NCBI GenBank assembly: GCA_026129545.1
Contig: JAHCHX010000002.1
Span: 310,001-374,000 of the forward strand
Reading direction: 5' to 3'
DNA: 64,000 bases
Source of the DNA: Saprospiraceae bacterium
Lineage (GTDB): Bacteria > Bacteroidota > Bacteroidia > Chitinophagales > Saprospiraceae
In this document: piece by piece, positions 23,837 through 32,877 of the stretch
How the letters are laid out: every line of letters begins with the position of its first letter
Numbering within the stretch: position 1 is the stretch's first letter
Program-made: the position numbers and the translations under genes
The notes under the pieces: model-generated
Databases searched by the model: none
The model's input: the letters and a program-made list of their open reading frames with translations, nothing else
What the model was told of the DNA's origin: nothing

Positions 23837-24691
23837 TCACTTCACTATCACGGTCGTGTCCCTATCATAGACGAGGCAAGTAAATATGCCCAAGGGGTTG
23901 GCGGTGCCAGTCACGTTGCTTTTGATGGGCGAAGGTTGCGCGAACGGATTGATGTTGCCAAAAATCGCCAGTTGCACGCTTTCGATAAAATTGTAGTAGT
24001 CCCGTGTGATGTGGCACACCGTGTTGTACACCGTGTCGCCCTCGCCGAGCGTATATCCCGTGCCGAAGGCCAGCACAGGGGTGGTCAGGAAGCGGTCGGA
24101 AGCGATAAAGTCCTGCTCCGGCACACTATCGAGCGAGTAATAGTTGATGATGCGGCGGTAATAGTTTTCGGTGTTGGGGTCGTCCGTCACATATGTCAGG
24201 ATGCGGGCAATCGTGTCGGCGGGGGGCAGGAACTCCACCACGTTGCTGTCAATCGGCACCAGAGACAACATGGGGGTGCGCCCCGTGATGGTTCCGCCGT
24301 TGTCTGGCAGCACGATGTTCAGCGTGTATTCCACGCCGACAGTGGCAGGCACGATGTTCTGCCCCGTGTAGTTGAAAAGTTTGAGTGGGCTGGGGTCAAG
24401 AGAAAATGTGTTGTAGAGCGTGTCGGTTTGGTTGTTGTAGCTAATCGTGACCACAGCCCCTTGAATCAGCACATTTTGAAAAAAATTGGAGTCGAGGCCG
24501 AAAGGGTCGAAAAAGCCAAAGCTCCGCGTCAGCAGCAGGCGGAAGGGTTTGCCGGGTTCGAGGTAGCACTCCACCACTGGTTGGCTTTCGTAGTCGGGCA
24601 ATTCGATGTCCACCTCTTTTGAAAGGTTGCAAGCGGCGACGAGGAGCAGCACCGCGAAGGGGAATATGTTTTTCAAAATTCTGATTTTCAT
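23837..24691 (-). CDS. DUF4249 family lipoprotein
   Basis: 284 residues from ATG 24691. The signal peptide KIRILKNIFPFAVLLLVAAC carries a lipobox Cys. The following region has the DUF4249 pattern: EVDIELPDYESQPVVECYLE, PFRLLLTRSFGFFD, VTISYNNQTDTLY and a C-terminal NPLGIFTCLVYDR. Such lipoproteins are found next to TonB receptors in Bacteroidota and are thought to be their surface or periplasmic partners. Here the start lies 5 bp after the receptor stop, so the two form an operon. Confidence 0.9.
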   Translation of the reverse strand: MKIRILKNIFPFAVLLLVAACNLSKEVDIELPDYESQPVVECYLEPGKPFRLLLTRSFGFFDPFGLDSNFFQNVLIQGAVVTISYNNQTDTLYNTFSLDPSPLKLFNYTGQNIVPATVGVEYTLNIVLPDNGGTITGRTPMLSLVPIDSNVVEFLPPADTIARILTYVTDDPNTENYYRRIINYYSLDSVPEQDFIASDRFLTTPVLAFGTGYTLGEGDTVYNTVCHITRDYYNFIESVQLAIFGNINPFAQPSPIKSNVTGTANPLGIFTCLVYDRDTTVIVK

Positions 24692-24696
24692 CGTTC

Positions 24697-27060
24697 TTAA
24701 AATTTGAAGTTCCAAGTTAGAGAAGGCAAAATCGGGAACAGCGACACTTGATTGGCAAAAATCCGCGTGGGCGCGTCGCCGATGGGCGTTGCCACCGATT
24801 CGAAGTCAATAAAAATGAAATAAGGGTTGCGGCGGTCGGTGGCGTTGTACACGCTTAAGGTCAGGTCGTTTTCCATGCGGCGGGTCCACCATTTCCACAC
24901 CACGCCGAGGTCGGCACGCATATAGGCTGGGTAGCGATAAGTGTTGCGGTCGCCATAGACGGGCACCAAAGGTTGCAAGGGTGCGCCGGGTATGTCTTGG
25001 AAAGTGAACCGTCCCGACGGGAGCCAAGCCGTGTAGCCGGAGGTATAGACCCATGTGGCGGTGATTTGCCAGCGTTTGTTGATGGCCCACAGCCCCACGA
25101 TGCTCAGGTTGTGGCGCGTGTCGAAGCGCGGCGGGAAAAAGTTGCCATTGTTGATGTCCGGGAATCTGCCGCGACGCACCCATGCCAGTGTGTAGCCAAT
25201 CCAGCCAGTGAGCCGCCCCTCTTTTTTCTCGATTTCGAGTTCGAGTGGGCTGTATGCGAACCCACGCCCCACGGTGAGCTCGTTTTCGAGGTCGTTGTTG
25301 CCAAACAATTCGGCGCCGTCAATGAAATCCACTTGGTTGCGCAACCATTTGTACCATGCCTCCCAAGTGATGAGCAAATTGTCATTGAATAGGTACGAGG
25401 TGCCAATGGCTATTTGGTCGCTTAGCTCCGGCTTGATGCCCCGCGTGCTCGGATACCAGATGTCGGTCGGCAAGGAAAGGCCACTGCTGGCAAGCAGGTG
25501 GACGTATTGGCTCATGCGAGAGTAAGAGCCTTTCACTGCCCAACGGTCCGTCACGGCGAAATTGGCAGCCAAACGCGGCTCCAAGTTCGCATAGAACGCA
25601 GGGTTGTTTTGCCAAGCGGACACTCGCAACCCGTAGCTAAGTTTTAGTCGGTCGGTCACAGCCCATTCGTCGTTGGCATAGAGGCCGTATTCCAAGCCGT
25701 CGAAATTCTGTCCGCTCTCAAAATTCACCTGACCATCGTCGCTACCTGCTTTGAGGCGCGCCACGATAAAATCGTGGTAAGTGACGTTCGCGCCGAAGCG
25801 CACCGTGTGCTGGTTGTTGGGTTGGTAGTAAAAGTCAACTTTCGTGTTGGCATCCTTCACATTGGAGCCAAGTCGAAATGAAAACCCCTGCAAGATGTTG
25901 CGAATGCGGTAGCGGTAGTCAGAGAAGGTGAACGTGGTGTTGGAAAACAAGCGCGGGCCGAAAACGTGGTTCCAACGCGCCGTGCCAGTGGTGTTGCCCC
26001 AGTCAAAAAGGAAATTGAAGCTCGCGTCTTTAAACTTGAACACATCGCGCCCGAAATAGCCGCTCAAATAAAGGCGGTCTTTTTCCGAGAGCGTGAAATT
26101 GACCTTTGTGTTCAAATCGTAGAAATAGTAGTCAGGGATTTGGTTGTAATCCGGGTTGTCCTCGTTGGCCTTGTTGATGGCGCGGGTGATGATGTCCGCG
26201 TAAGTCCGCCGCCCGCTCACGATGAACGATGATTTGTCTCGCTGAATCGGCCCCTCCAGCGTCAGGCGGCTCGAAATCAATCCCAAGCCCCCCGCGCCGC
26301 TGAATTTTTGGTTGTTCCCCTCTTTCATCCGCACGTCAATGACCGACGACAGTCGGCCCCCGTATTGCGCCGGGAACCCGCCCTTATAAGCCTTCAAGTC
26401 CTTCACCGCGTCCGAGTTGAACGTGCTGAAAAATCCGAACAGGTGGTTGGGGTTGTACACGATGGCCTCATCGAGCACGATGAGGTTCTGGTCGGCGCCG
26501 CCGCCGCGCACGAAGATGCCCGTCGTGCCCTCCGACCCCGCCGTGATGCCGGGTTTGAGTTGCAGTATTTTGATGAGGTCCACCTCGCCGAGCAGCGCCG
26601 GCAGCGCCTTGGCCTCGCGGGTGCCGATGGTCGTCACCGACATTTCAGTGCTCTTCATCTTTTCCTCCAACGCATTGGCCTTGATGACCACCTCCTCGAT
26701 GACAGCCGATTCGGGGCGTAGCGACACGTTGAGTCGGATGGTGCCGACGGGCTTTATTCTTCGAAACGCCGACTCGTAGCCGATATAGCTGAATCGCAGC
26801 GTGACCGAATCCTGCCCTTCAGGCAACGAAAAGGAGAAAAAACCATACTCGTTGCTCACATTGCCCTTGCCAAGCCCAATGGCCTCCACCGTCGCTCCGA
26901 TGAGCGTCTCGCCGTTCTGCGCGTCGCGGAGCGTGCCGTTCACCGTGGCAGTGTTTTGGGAAAAAAGATAAAAGGGCGACAATAATAGGATGAAGGAGCC
27001 AGCCAGCCGAGTCAAATGACGGAGGGGGCGCGCCACGGCGGGTAAAAGGAAGTGTTTCAT
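24697..27060 (-). CDS. TonB-dependent outer membrane receptor with CarboxypepD_reg-like domain
   Basis: 787 residues with an N-terminal signal (LAGSFILLLSPFYLFSQ). Next comes a carboxypeptidase regulatory-like domain (TATVNGTLRDAQNGETLIGA to IRLNVSLRP, about 40-115). The plug domain follows with DLIKILQLKPGITAGSEGTT and GIFVRGGGADQNLIVLDEA. A 22-strand-type barrel follows to the terminal Phe (LPILPSLTWNFKF). It should import a ligand through the outer membrane with energy from TonB-ExbBD. There is no SusD; the partner is the DUF4249 lipoprotein. The ligand is unknown. It is smaller than SusC proteins (about 1000 residues). Confidence 0.92.
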   Translation of the reverse strand: MKHFLLPAVARPLRHLTRLAGSFILLLSPFYLFSQNTATVNGTLRDAQNGETLIGATVEAIGLGKGNVSNEYGFFSFSLPEGQDSVTLRFSYIGYESAFRRIKPVGTIRLNVSLRPESAVIEEVVIKANALEEKMKSTEMSVTTIGTREAKALPALLGEVDLIKILQLKPGITAGSEGTTGIFVRGGGADQNLIVLDEAIVYNPNHLFGFFSTFNSDAVKDLKAYKGGFPAQYGGRLSSVIDVRMKEGNNQKFSGAGGLGLISSRLTLEGPIQRDKSSFIVSGRRTYADIITRAINKANEDNPDYNQIPDYYFYDLNTKVNFTLSEKDRLYLSGYFGRDVFKFKDASFNFLFDWGNTTGTARWNHVFGPRLFSNTTFTFSDYRYRIRNILQGFSFRLGSNVKDANTKVDFYYQPNNQHTVRFGANVTYHDFIVARLKAGSDDGQVNFESGQNFDGLEYGLYANDEWAVTDRLKLSYGLRVSAWQNNPAFYANLEPRLAANFAVTDRWAVKGSYSRMSQYVHLLASSGLSLPTDIWYPSTRGIKPELSDQIAIGTSYLFNDNLLITWEAWYKWLRNQVDFIDGAELFGNNDLENELTVGRGFAYSPLELEIEKKEGRLTGWIGYTLAWVRRGRFPDINNGNFFPPRFDTRHNLSIVGLWAINKRWQITATWVYTSGYTAWLPSGRFTFQDIPGAPLQPLVPVYGDRNTYRYPAYMRADLGVVWKWWTRRMENDLTLSVYNATDRRNPYFIFIDFESVATPIGDAPTRIFANQVSLFPILPSLTWNFKF

Positions 27061-27521
27061 GTTTATTTGTTTTGCGAAAGCATTGTTTTTTCAAAAGACG
27101 ATGGGCGCGGCGCGGGGTTAACAGACGCGAAAAAATTTTGTTCCGCAAACCTCCCTCAAATACTCGTTTGATGAAACATGATTCGACGAAAGGGTTGCCT
27201 GCCTCGATTTTTTCTTGAAAAACACAAGCTTGATTTCTTTAACAAACTTGATTTTTATTTTGAAAAACCATATCCAAAAGCCCTCAAACCAAATTATCAA
27301 CTGCCCTCTGAGACTGCCCAAAAAAACCGAATCTGAGAAAGCCCACCGAGAAAATTCCCCTTTTCTCGGAGAGGAACGGCCTCATTTCCCCCATTCGCCC
27401 CTCCAATGCTATCGTTCATCCAAAGTTTTAATCGCTGCCGCCGACGGTTCGCAATTTCGCACGCGCTTTTCGGCGCAACGATTGTCTCAAACATTGTTTT
27501 ACCAAACTGACACAGGATATT
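27061..27521. other. Divergent intergenic region (TonB receptor / M16 protease)
   Basis: 461 bp of AT-rich sequence holding the divergent promoters. I find no exact TAnnTTTG box at a sensible distance on either strand and no gene or repeat family. Confidence 0.5.
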
Positions 27522-30299
27522 ATGAAACGATTCCTTCTTGTAGCCCTACTATTGCTCGGGGGGCTTGCGCTCTCCCCGCTCTCCCTGCTCGCCCAAGACT
27601 ACCCCACCTACGACCCCAGTTCGATTGATATTCCCTACAAAAAATTCACGCTGCCCAATGGCTTGCGCCTCATCGTGCACGAAGACCACAAAGCACCCAT
27701 CGTGGCCGTCAACGTGTGGTACCACGTCGGCTCCAAAAATGAAAAACCCGGCAAATCAGGCTTCGCCCACCTCTTCGAGCACCTCATGTTCAACGGTTCC
27801 GAAAACTTCAACACCGACTATTTCCAAGCCCTCGAAGCCATCGGTGCCACCGACCTCAACGGCACCACCAACGAAGACCGCACCAACTATTTCCAAAACG
27901 TCCCTGTCGGCGCGCTCGACCAAGTGCTCTGGCTCGAAAGCGACCGCATGGGTCATCTGCTCGGCGCCATTGACCAAGCCAAACTCGACGAGCAACGCGG
28001 CGTGGTGCAAAACGAAAAGCGCCAAGGCGAAAATCAGCCCTACGCCAAAGGCTGGGACATCATCCAAAAAGAAATGTACCCCCCGCACCACCCCTACGGC
28101 CACACCGTCATCGGCGAAATGGCCGACCTCGATGCCGCCAGCCTTGACGATGTGCACGAGTGGTTCAAGGCTTACTACGGCGCTGCCAATGCCGTCATCG
28201 TCATCGCAGGCGATATCACGCCCGACGCCGCTTACGAAAAGGTGCTGAGGTACTTCGGCAATATCCCCGCAGGCCCCACCGTGTCGCGCCCCGGCATCAA
28301 CTATGCGCGCCGCACCGACAACACCCGCGCCGAATACCAAGACCGCGTGCCAGAGCAACAAGTCACGATGGTATGGAACACCCCCGAATGGGGCAACCGC
28401 GAATCCGTGTTGCTCGACCTTGCCGCGCAAGTGCTTTCCAGCGGCAAAAACAGCCGTTTGTTCAAAAAATTGATTTACGAAAAACAAATCGCCACCTCCG
28501 CGTGGGCATTTGCCGGCCCCGGCGAAATCGCGGGCAACGTCTATCTGCAAGCCAACGTGAAAAAAGGCAAGTCGGTGGAAGAGGTGGAAGCCACCATCAG
28601 CGAAATCCTTGACGAGTTTTTGAAAAACGGCCCCACGGAAGAGGAACTCAAGCGCGTGAAAGCCGCCTATTTCGCCAACTACCTTAAAGGGCTGGAGCGC
28701 ATCGGCGGATTCGGCGGCAAAAGCGACATCCTCGCCCAACACGAGGTGTATGGCGGCAGCCCCGATTATTACAAAAAACTGCTCCGCTGGTATCACGAAG
28801 CCACTACCAAAGAAGTGCACGCCGCCGCCAAAAAATGGCTGAGCGAAGGCCGCTTCACCCTGATATGCAGCCCCTTCCCCGAATACAGCGTCACCGGTAC
28901 CGACGTTGACCGCTCGAAGATACCCGAGGTCAGCAAAGAGGTCAACGCGCGTTTCCCCGACATCCAGCGTGCCACCCTCAAAAACGGCATGAAAGTGGTG
29001 CTCACGCGCCGCACCGAAAGCCCCACCGTGGTGGCCAGCATGATGTTCGACGCAGGCTATTGCAGCGACAAATTTGGCGGCAAACCCGGCCTCGCCGCAC
29101 TCGCCATGAATATGCTCGACGAAGGCACCAAGTCGCTCACCTCCCTGCAAATCAACGAGCGGCTTCAACTCCTTGGCGCAAGCATCAACACGTTTAGCGA
29201 CCTCGACCATTCCTACGTCAACCTCAACGCGCTCAAACAAAGCCTCGACCCCAGCCTCGACCTCATGGCCGACGTAGTGCTGAACCCCTCCTTCCCGGAG
29301 GCCGACTTCACCCGCCTGCGCGACCAACAGTTGAGCCAGATTGCCAACGAGAAAAAAAGCCCGCAAGGCATGGTCATGCGCGTCATGCCCGAACTGCTCT
29401 ACGGCAAAGACCACCCCTACGGAATGCCCATGACCGGCACCGGCCAAGAAGATGCGGTGAAATCGCTCACGCTCGACGAGGTGCGGGGCTTCTATCAACG
29501 CTGGCTCAAACCCAACAACGCCACCATCGTCGTCACGGGCGACATCACCATGCCCGAACTGGTGGAAAAATTGGAAAAACGTTTTGGTGTTTGGCAAAAA
29601 GGCGATGCCCCCAAAAAGGTCATCCCGGAAGTGAAACCTGCCGCCAGCGCCAACAAAATCTACTTGATTGACCGCCCCGAAAGCCAGCAGAGCATGATAG
29701 TGGCGGGCTACCTCACCAAGCCTTACGGGCAGATGGATGAAGCAGCCATCGAGCAGATGAACAATGTGCTCGGAGGCGACTTCACAAGCCGCATCAACAT
29801 GAACCTCCGCGAAGACAAGCATTGGGCTTATGGCGCGGGCGCTTTCGTGCAAAACACACGCGGCCAACGCCCATACCTCGTGTTCGCACCCGTTCAGACC
29901 GACAAGACCAAAGAAAGTGTGCAGGAAATCATCAAAGAGGTCAATGCCTTTGTCGGCGACAAACAGATGACGCAGGCTGAATTCGACAAGACCAAGCAAA
30001 ACACCGTGCTCGGCATGGCGGGAATGTGGGAGACCAACAACGCCGTCAATGCCAGCGCCCGCAACTTGGTGAAATACGGCCTTGCCGACGACTACTGGCA
30101 AAAATACAGCAGCAAAGTGCAGGCTCTGACCTTGAAAGATGTGCAAGCCGTGGCGAAGGCCATCGTGCAGCCCAACAACCTCGGCTGGTTCATGGCCGCC
30201 GACGCAGAAAAAACGATGCCCGGCCTCCAACAACTCGGCCTCGAAGTCATCCAGATTGATGCCGATGGAAAAGTGGTGAGCAAAAAGGCAAAGCCGTAG
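27522..30299 (+). CDS. M16 family zinc metalloprotease, two-lobed, exported
   Basis: 925 residues with signal peptide MKRFLLVALLLLGGLALSPL. The first half (about 40-470) is an active M16 lobe with the inverted zinc motif HLFEH (His83, Glu86, His87) in SGFAHLFEHLMFNG and a third ligand about 77 residues later (Glu165 in VVQNEKRQGE). The second half (about 490-925) has the same fold but shows GLAALAMNMLDEGTKS where HxxEH would be, so it is inactive. Two-lobed M16 proteins of this type degrade peptides in the periplasm. It is transcribed alone. Confidence 0.93.
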   Translation: MKRFLLVALLLLGGLALSPLSLLAQDYPTYDPSSIDIPYKKFTLPNGLRLIVHEDHKAPIVAVNVWYHVGSKNEKPGKSGFAHLFEHLMFNGSENFNTDYFQALEAIGATDLNGTTNEDRTNYFQNVPVGALDQVLWLESDRMGHLLGAIDQAKLDEQRGVVQNEKRQGENQPYAKGWDIIQKEMYPPHHPYGHTVIGEMADLDAASLDDVHEWFKAYYGAANAVIVIAGDITPDAAYEKVLRYFGNIPAGPTVSRPGINYARRTDNTRAEYQDRVPEQQVTMVWNTPEWGNRESVLLDLAAQVLSSGKNSRLFKKLIYEKQIATSAWAFAGPGEIAGNVYLQANVKKGKSVEEVEATISEILDEFLKNGPTEEELKRVKAAYFANYLKGLERIGGFGGKSDILAQHEVYGGSPDYYKKLLRWYHEATTKEVHAAAKKWLSEGRFTLICSPFPEYSVTGTDVDRSKIPEVSKEVNARFPDIQRATLKNGMKVVLTRRTESPTVVASMMFDAGYCSDKFGGKPGLAALAMNMLDEGTKSLTSLQINERLQLLGASINTFSDLDHSYVNLNALKQSLDPSLDLMADVVLNPSFPEADFTRLRDQQLSQIANEKKSPQGMVMRVMPELLYGKDHPYGMPMTGTGQEDAVKSLTLDEVRGFYQRWLKPNNATIVVTGDITMPELVEKLEKRFGVWQKGDAPKKVIPEVKPAASANKIYLIDRPESQQSMIVAGYLTKPYGQMDEAAIEQMNNVLGGDFTSRINMNLREDKHWAYGAGAFVQNTRGQRPYLVFAPVQTDKTKESVQEIIKEVNAFVGDKQMTQAEFDKTKQNTVLGMAGMWETNNAVNASARNLVKYGLADDYWQKYSSKVQALTLKDVQAVAKAIVQPNNLGWFMAADAEKTMPGLQQLGLEVIQIDADGKVVSKKAKP

Positions 30300-30302
30300 T
30301 TA

Positions 30303-30342
30303 TCTGGCATTAAGGGTCATTAAGGTCATTAAGGGTCATTGC
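30303..30342 (+). repeat. Short-unit array remnant after the M16 gene
   Basis: Four units of the type CATTAAGGGT start 4 bp after the stop codon. They match the units of the arrays at 12 and 34 kb. Confidence 0.6.
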
Positions 30343-30467
30343 GACATTTTTCGGGCGCTCGGCTGTTTGGCGAAGCGCCCGAAGTCTTTTGCGTAAAAGC
30401 CCGAAAAAATTGGTTTGGACGGCAGCCACACCCCAACACGTTTTGGCCAGTGCTTCACCGAACTTGT

Positions 30468-30571
30468 TATACTTCGCGCCGTTAGGTTTTGGGCATGGCT
30501 GCAATCGCAATCTGCTAAAAATCAAGAACATCAATCATGTTCATCTAACAAACCCTAGCGAACCAAGTATA
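30468..30571 (+). repeat. Family A interspersed repeat, copy 3
   Basis: TATACTTCGCGCCGTTAGG to GCGAACCAAGTATA. Its right end is adjacent to, and contributes to, the -7 box of the FKBP gene. Confidence 0.85.
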
Positions 30572-30577
30572 TATTTG
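30570..30577 (+). promoter_or_regulatory. -7 box of the FKBP gene, overlapping family A
   Basis: TATATTTG matches TAnnTTTG; its first two bases are the last two of family A copy 3. It lies 18 bp before the ATG. Confidence 0.5.
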
Positions 30578-30595
30578 CCCAAAAAAATTACACAA

Positions 30596-31048
30596 ATGCG
30601 CTACTTCACTTTTTTGCTAGCTCTTGTTGGATTCATCTTTTTCTCCTGCAACAAGGACAAAACCCTCACCCCAGAAGAACAATTGCAGGAGGACATAAGA
30701 ATCATACAGCAGTACCTGGCCGACAAAAACCTGACCGCAACGGCCACCCCCTCCGGGCTTCACCACATCATCACCGAAGCAGGCACGGGTGGGCACCCCA
30801 CCCTTCAATCGAACGTGAAAGTCAAGTACAAGGGCTATTTCACGAATGGCGGCGTGTTCGACGAGAACACCTCCACTTTCCCTCTGTCCAATCTCATCAC
30901 TGGCTGGCAAGAGGCTATCCCACTCCTGCAAAAAGGCGGGAAAGGCACCTTTTTGTTGCCCTCCTATCTCGCTTATGGGCCCAGTGGACTAGGACCCATC
31001 CCACCCAACACAGTGCTCATCTTCGACATCGAACTCATTGACTTTTAG
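30596..31048 (+). CDS. FKBP-type peptidyl-prolyl isomerase, lipoprotein
   Basis: 150 residues from ATG 30596. The signal peptide MRYFTFLLALVGFIFFSC ends in a lipobox (Cys18). An N-terminal helix (TPEEQLQEDIRIIQQYLADK) precedes the FKBP domain: VKVKYKGYFTNGGVFDENTS, LITGWQEAIPLLQKGGKGTF, LPSYLAYGPSGLG and PPNTVLIFDIELIDF. It should catalyse proline cis-trans isomerisation on proteins outside the cytoplasm. It is small for the type and monocistronic, with a promoter at the edge of family A. Confidence 0.92.
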   Translation: MRYFTFLLALVGFIFFSCNKDKTLTPEEQLQEDIRIIQQYLADKNLTATATPSGLHHIITEAGTGGHPTLQSNVKVKYKGYFTNGGVFDENTSTFPLSNLITGWQEAIPLLQKGGKGTFLLPSYLAYGPSGLGPIPPNTVLIFDIELIDF

Positions 31049-31059
31049 CGGGCAAATCA

Positions 31060-31659
31060 TCACTCCTCCATCAAGATATACGGAATCGGGCCTTCTTGCC
31101 AAGTGTCGGGATAATACCGCTGCGCGAGCATCTTTGCGGTTCGGATAAAACTATCCCATTGGGTGGGGTATATGGTCTGACAGCCCACGCTGCCCGTCTC
31201 CGTCAATGCCCCCCGGTGGATGTTGATGCCAAAATTCCCTGTATGTTCGTAGTCACCTTCAATGCCATCACGGATGACGGTGACGGGCCCGAGCCGCTGG
31301 CAAAGCGCCTCGTATCTTCCATTGTGCCTGTCGAATTTATGCACAAAATAAATCCCTGCCTTCAGGCGGGCCATGCCTTTTTCACTGCCCTTCCCCCTGC
31401 CCTTGCGCACGGTTTTGGGGTCAGTGTTGGCATTGTAAGAGATGAAATCGGTCGGAGAGACGAGAAAAATAGCATCGTCGTAGATACCCCTGTCATTTTG
31501 AGCGGGGTCGCCCATCGTTCTTTTGTAGTAGCCTCTTATGCCCACCACGAAAAACGGGAAACGCTCCCTTTCGATGTGTAGCCCTCGGGCTTGAAGTCTT
31601 TGAAACAGCTCGGCTGCGGTCAGGCGAGGCGGGGCGGCAGGTACGATTGGAGCTGGCAT
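31060..31659 (-). CDS. L,D-transpeptidase-like (YkuD-type motif) protein
   Basis: 199 residues without a signal peptide in this reading. The part FFVVGIRGYYKRTMGDPAQN and YDDAIFLVSPTDFISYNANT is followed by FGINIHRGALTETGSVGCQT, which has the His...SxGC arrangement of YkuD L,D-transpeptidases. Such enzymes form 3-3 crosslinks or attach proteins to peptidoglycan by a Cys nucleophile. The missing signal and short N-terminal part make a phage-like or cytoplasmic relative possible. It converges with the FKBP gene, 11 bp apart. Confidence 0.55.
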   Translation of the reverse strand: MPAPIVPAAPPRLTAAELFQRLQARGLHIERERFPFFVVGIRGYYKRTMGDPAQNDRGIYDDAIFLVSPTDFISYNANTDPKTVRKGRGKGSEKGMARLKAGIYFVHKFDRHNGRYEALCQRLGPVTVIRDGIEGDYEHTGNFGINIHRGALTETGSVGCQTIYPTQWDSFIRTAKMLAQRYYPDTWQEGPIPYILMEE

Positions 31660-31778
31660 GAGGGAATATGAGTTGAATGAAAGAATAAGGCAAAATTGAA
31701 CGTGAGGCAGCTAAGTGCCAACAAACCCATGATAAAAAACGAGTAAAAACTGCCTCTCTTTTCAATCAACCCATTCGA

Positions 31779-32153
31779 TTATGTGCCATTGCGGAAATTG
31801 CGAATGACGACAATGGCCGTCGCTATGAACGGCAAGGTGGAAATCAATATCTTGTAATTCCGTCCCAATATCCCGATAACGAACATAAACCCCAACAGCA
31901 GGCCAATGCAGCCCATGCCCACATAAGTGAGTGTCTTGTTGGGTTTCTTTTGAAACAGTGTTGTCAAAAGCAGCAATTGCCCGAAAAGTGGGAGCAGGAT
32001 AAAGGGATGAATAACGGATTGCGGGTCGTTGAAAAGTTTGGTCAAAATCTCATACTCGCCCTGGAACAGAAAGGTGCTATTGTCTTTTCCCCATTCCAAA
32101 TAACCGAACAAAGAAGTGAGCACCAATGTCGCGTTCAGCAGTTTGCTTTTCAT
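31779..32153 (-). CDS. Small membrane protein, unknown
   Basis: 124 residues with about four hydrophobic segments: LLNATLVLTSLFGYLEWG, IHPFILLPLFGQLLLLTTLF, LTYVGMGCIGLLLGFMFVIG and STLPFIATAIVVI. I do not recognise a family. It probably sits in the inner membrane. The upstream region is GC-rich and irregular, and no promoter box is visible. Confidence 0.7.
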   Translation of the reverse strand: MKSKLLNATLVLTSLFGYLEWGKDNSTFLFQGEYEILTKLFNDPQSVIHPFILLPLFGQLLLLTTLFQKKPNKTLTYVGMGCIGLLLGFMFVIGILGRNYKILISTLPFIATAIVVIRNFRNGT

Positions 32154-32700
32154 ATCTGTTTTTGTCGTTGTTGCAGGTGTGTGTGTGGTGGTTTTAGGTT
32201 GTGGCGATTCAGGTTGTGAAAATCAAGCCCGGCAGGCGGAGCCGCCCGCTCTGTCTCTACGGAGCGCCGTGCCGTGGAAAAAAGGCGGGAGCGGGCGCTT
32301 TGCAGGGCATCCCCGACGCGCCCCCGGTTGGCAGGAGCGCCCATCTCGTCCAGCATGGCAGCCTCGGTGTTCCGCACGCTGTGGCGGATAGGGTGTGCCA
32401 TGAGCAGCGGGGGTTGGTTTGTGGCTGCAAGGTAGCTCGTGTGGCGGAAGGGGCAAGTGATGGCGGAGCTTTTTTTCAGAACGGTTGGATATTTTGACTT
32501 ACTTTGTGCCTGTGAGATATACCCAGATTAAAGAGGATTTGAATCTGCCCGTTGGCAAGGCAGAGATGCCCTTGATTGATTTGTATGATTTTCAAAGGAT
32601 TGCGAACACCGTTCGTTCAAAACCACCTTGTCAGAACCTGCTTTAAGGGCTTGCCCTTCACTCAAAGCCCTCCACCGCAACAAGTATAGTATTTGATTGC
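32154..32700. other. Intergenic region with a GC-rich patch and repeat fragments
   Basis: A GC-rich patch at about 32222-32360 contains GGCAGGCGGAGCCGCCCGC, a hairpin-forming word, unlike the flanks. The open frames there lack family features. The 32-bp repeat shared with 17415-17446 and a loose TTGATTTGTATGATTTTCAAA word lie further right. No gene is supported. Confidence 0.5.
32654..32685 (-). repeat. 32-bp exact repeat shared with 17415-17446
   Basis: CCCTTCACTCAAAGCCCTCC to CCGCAACAAGT, identical to the copy near the phospholipase-like gene. Family A copy 4 starts 15 bp later. Confidence 0.7.
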
Positions 32701-32805
32701 TACACTTCGCGCCGTTAGGTTTTGGGCATGGCTGCAATCGCAATCTGCTAAAAATCAAGAACATCAGTCATGTGCATCTAACAAATCCTAGCGAATCAAG
32801 GTATG
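32701..32805 (+). repeat. Family A interspersed repeat, copy 4
   Basis: TACACTTCGCGCCGTTAGG to GCGAATCAAGGTATG. The final A of the family has changed to G, which creates an ATG at 32803 in frame with mqnE, but a terminator-like hairpin lies between. Confidence 0.85.
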
Positions 32806-32837
32806 CTTTCAAAAAAAAATGAAAATACTGAACAATG

Positions 32838-32857
32838 CCCCGCTTGCGGGGGTTTTT
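32838..32857 (+). terminator. Terminator-like hairpin in the mqnE leader
   Basis: CCCCGC, loop TT, GCGGGG, followed by GTTTTT. It ends 21 bp before the mqnE ATG. It could terminate read-through or act as an attenuator. Confidence 0.6.
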
Positions 32858-32877
32858 GTCGAAAAATAAACAAGCAA

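Noticed and set aside
27756..30233. Long open frame antisense to the M16 protease gene
   Set aside because: It is the mirror of a GC-biased gene; the sense protein has a signal peptide and the HxxEH motif, the antisense one has no family pattern.
32222..32460. GC-rich patch as a gene or IS remnant
   Set aside because: Several overlapping frames exist but none shows a family motif or a transposase signature, and no terminal repeats were found.
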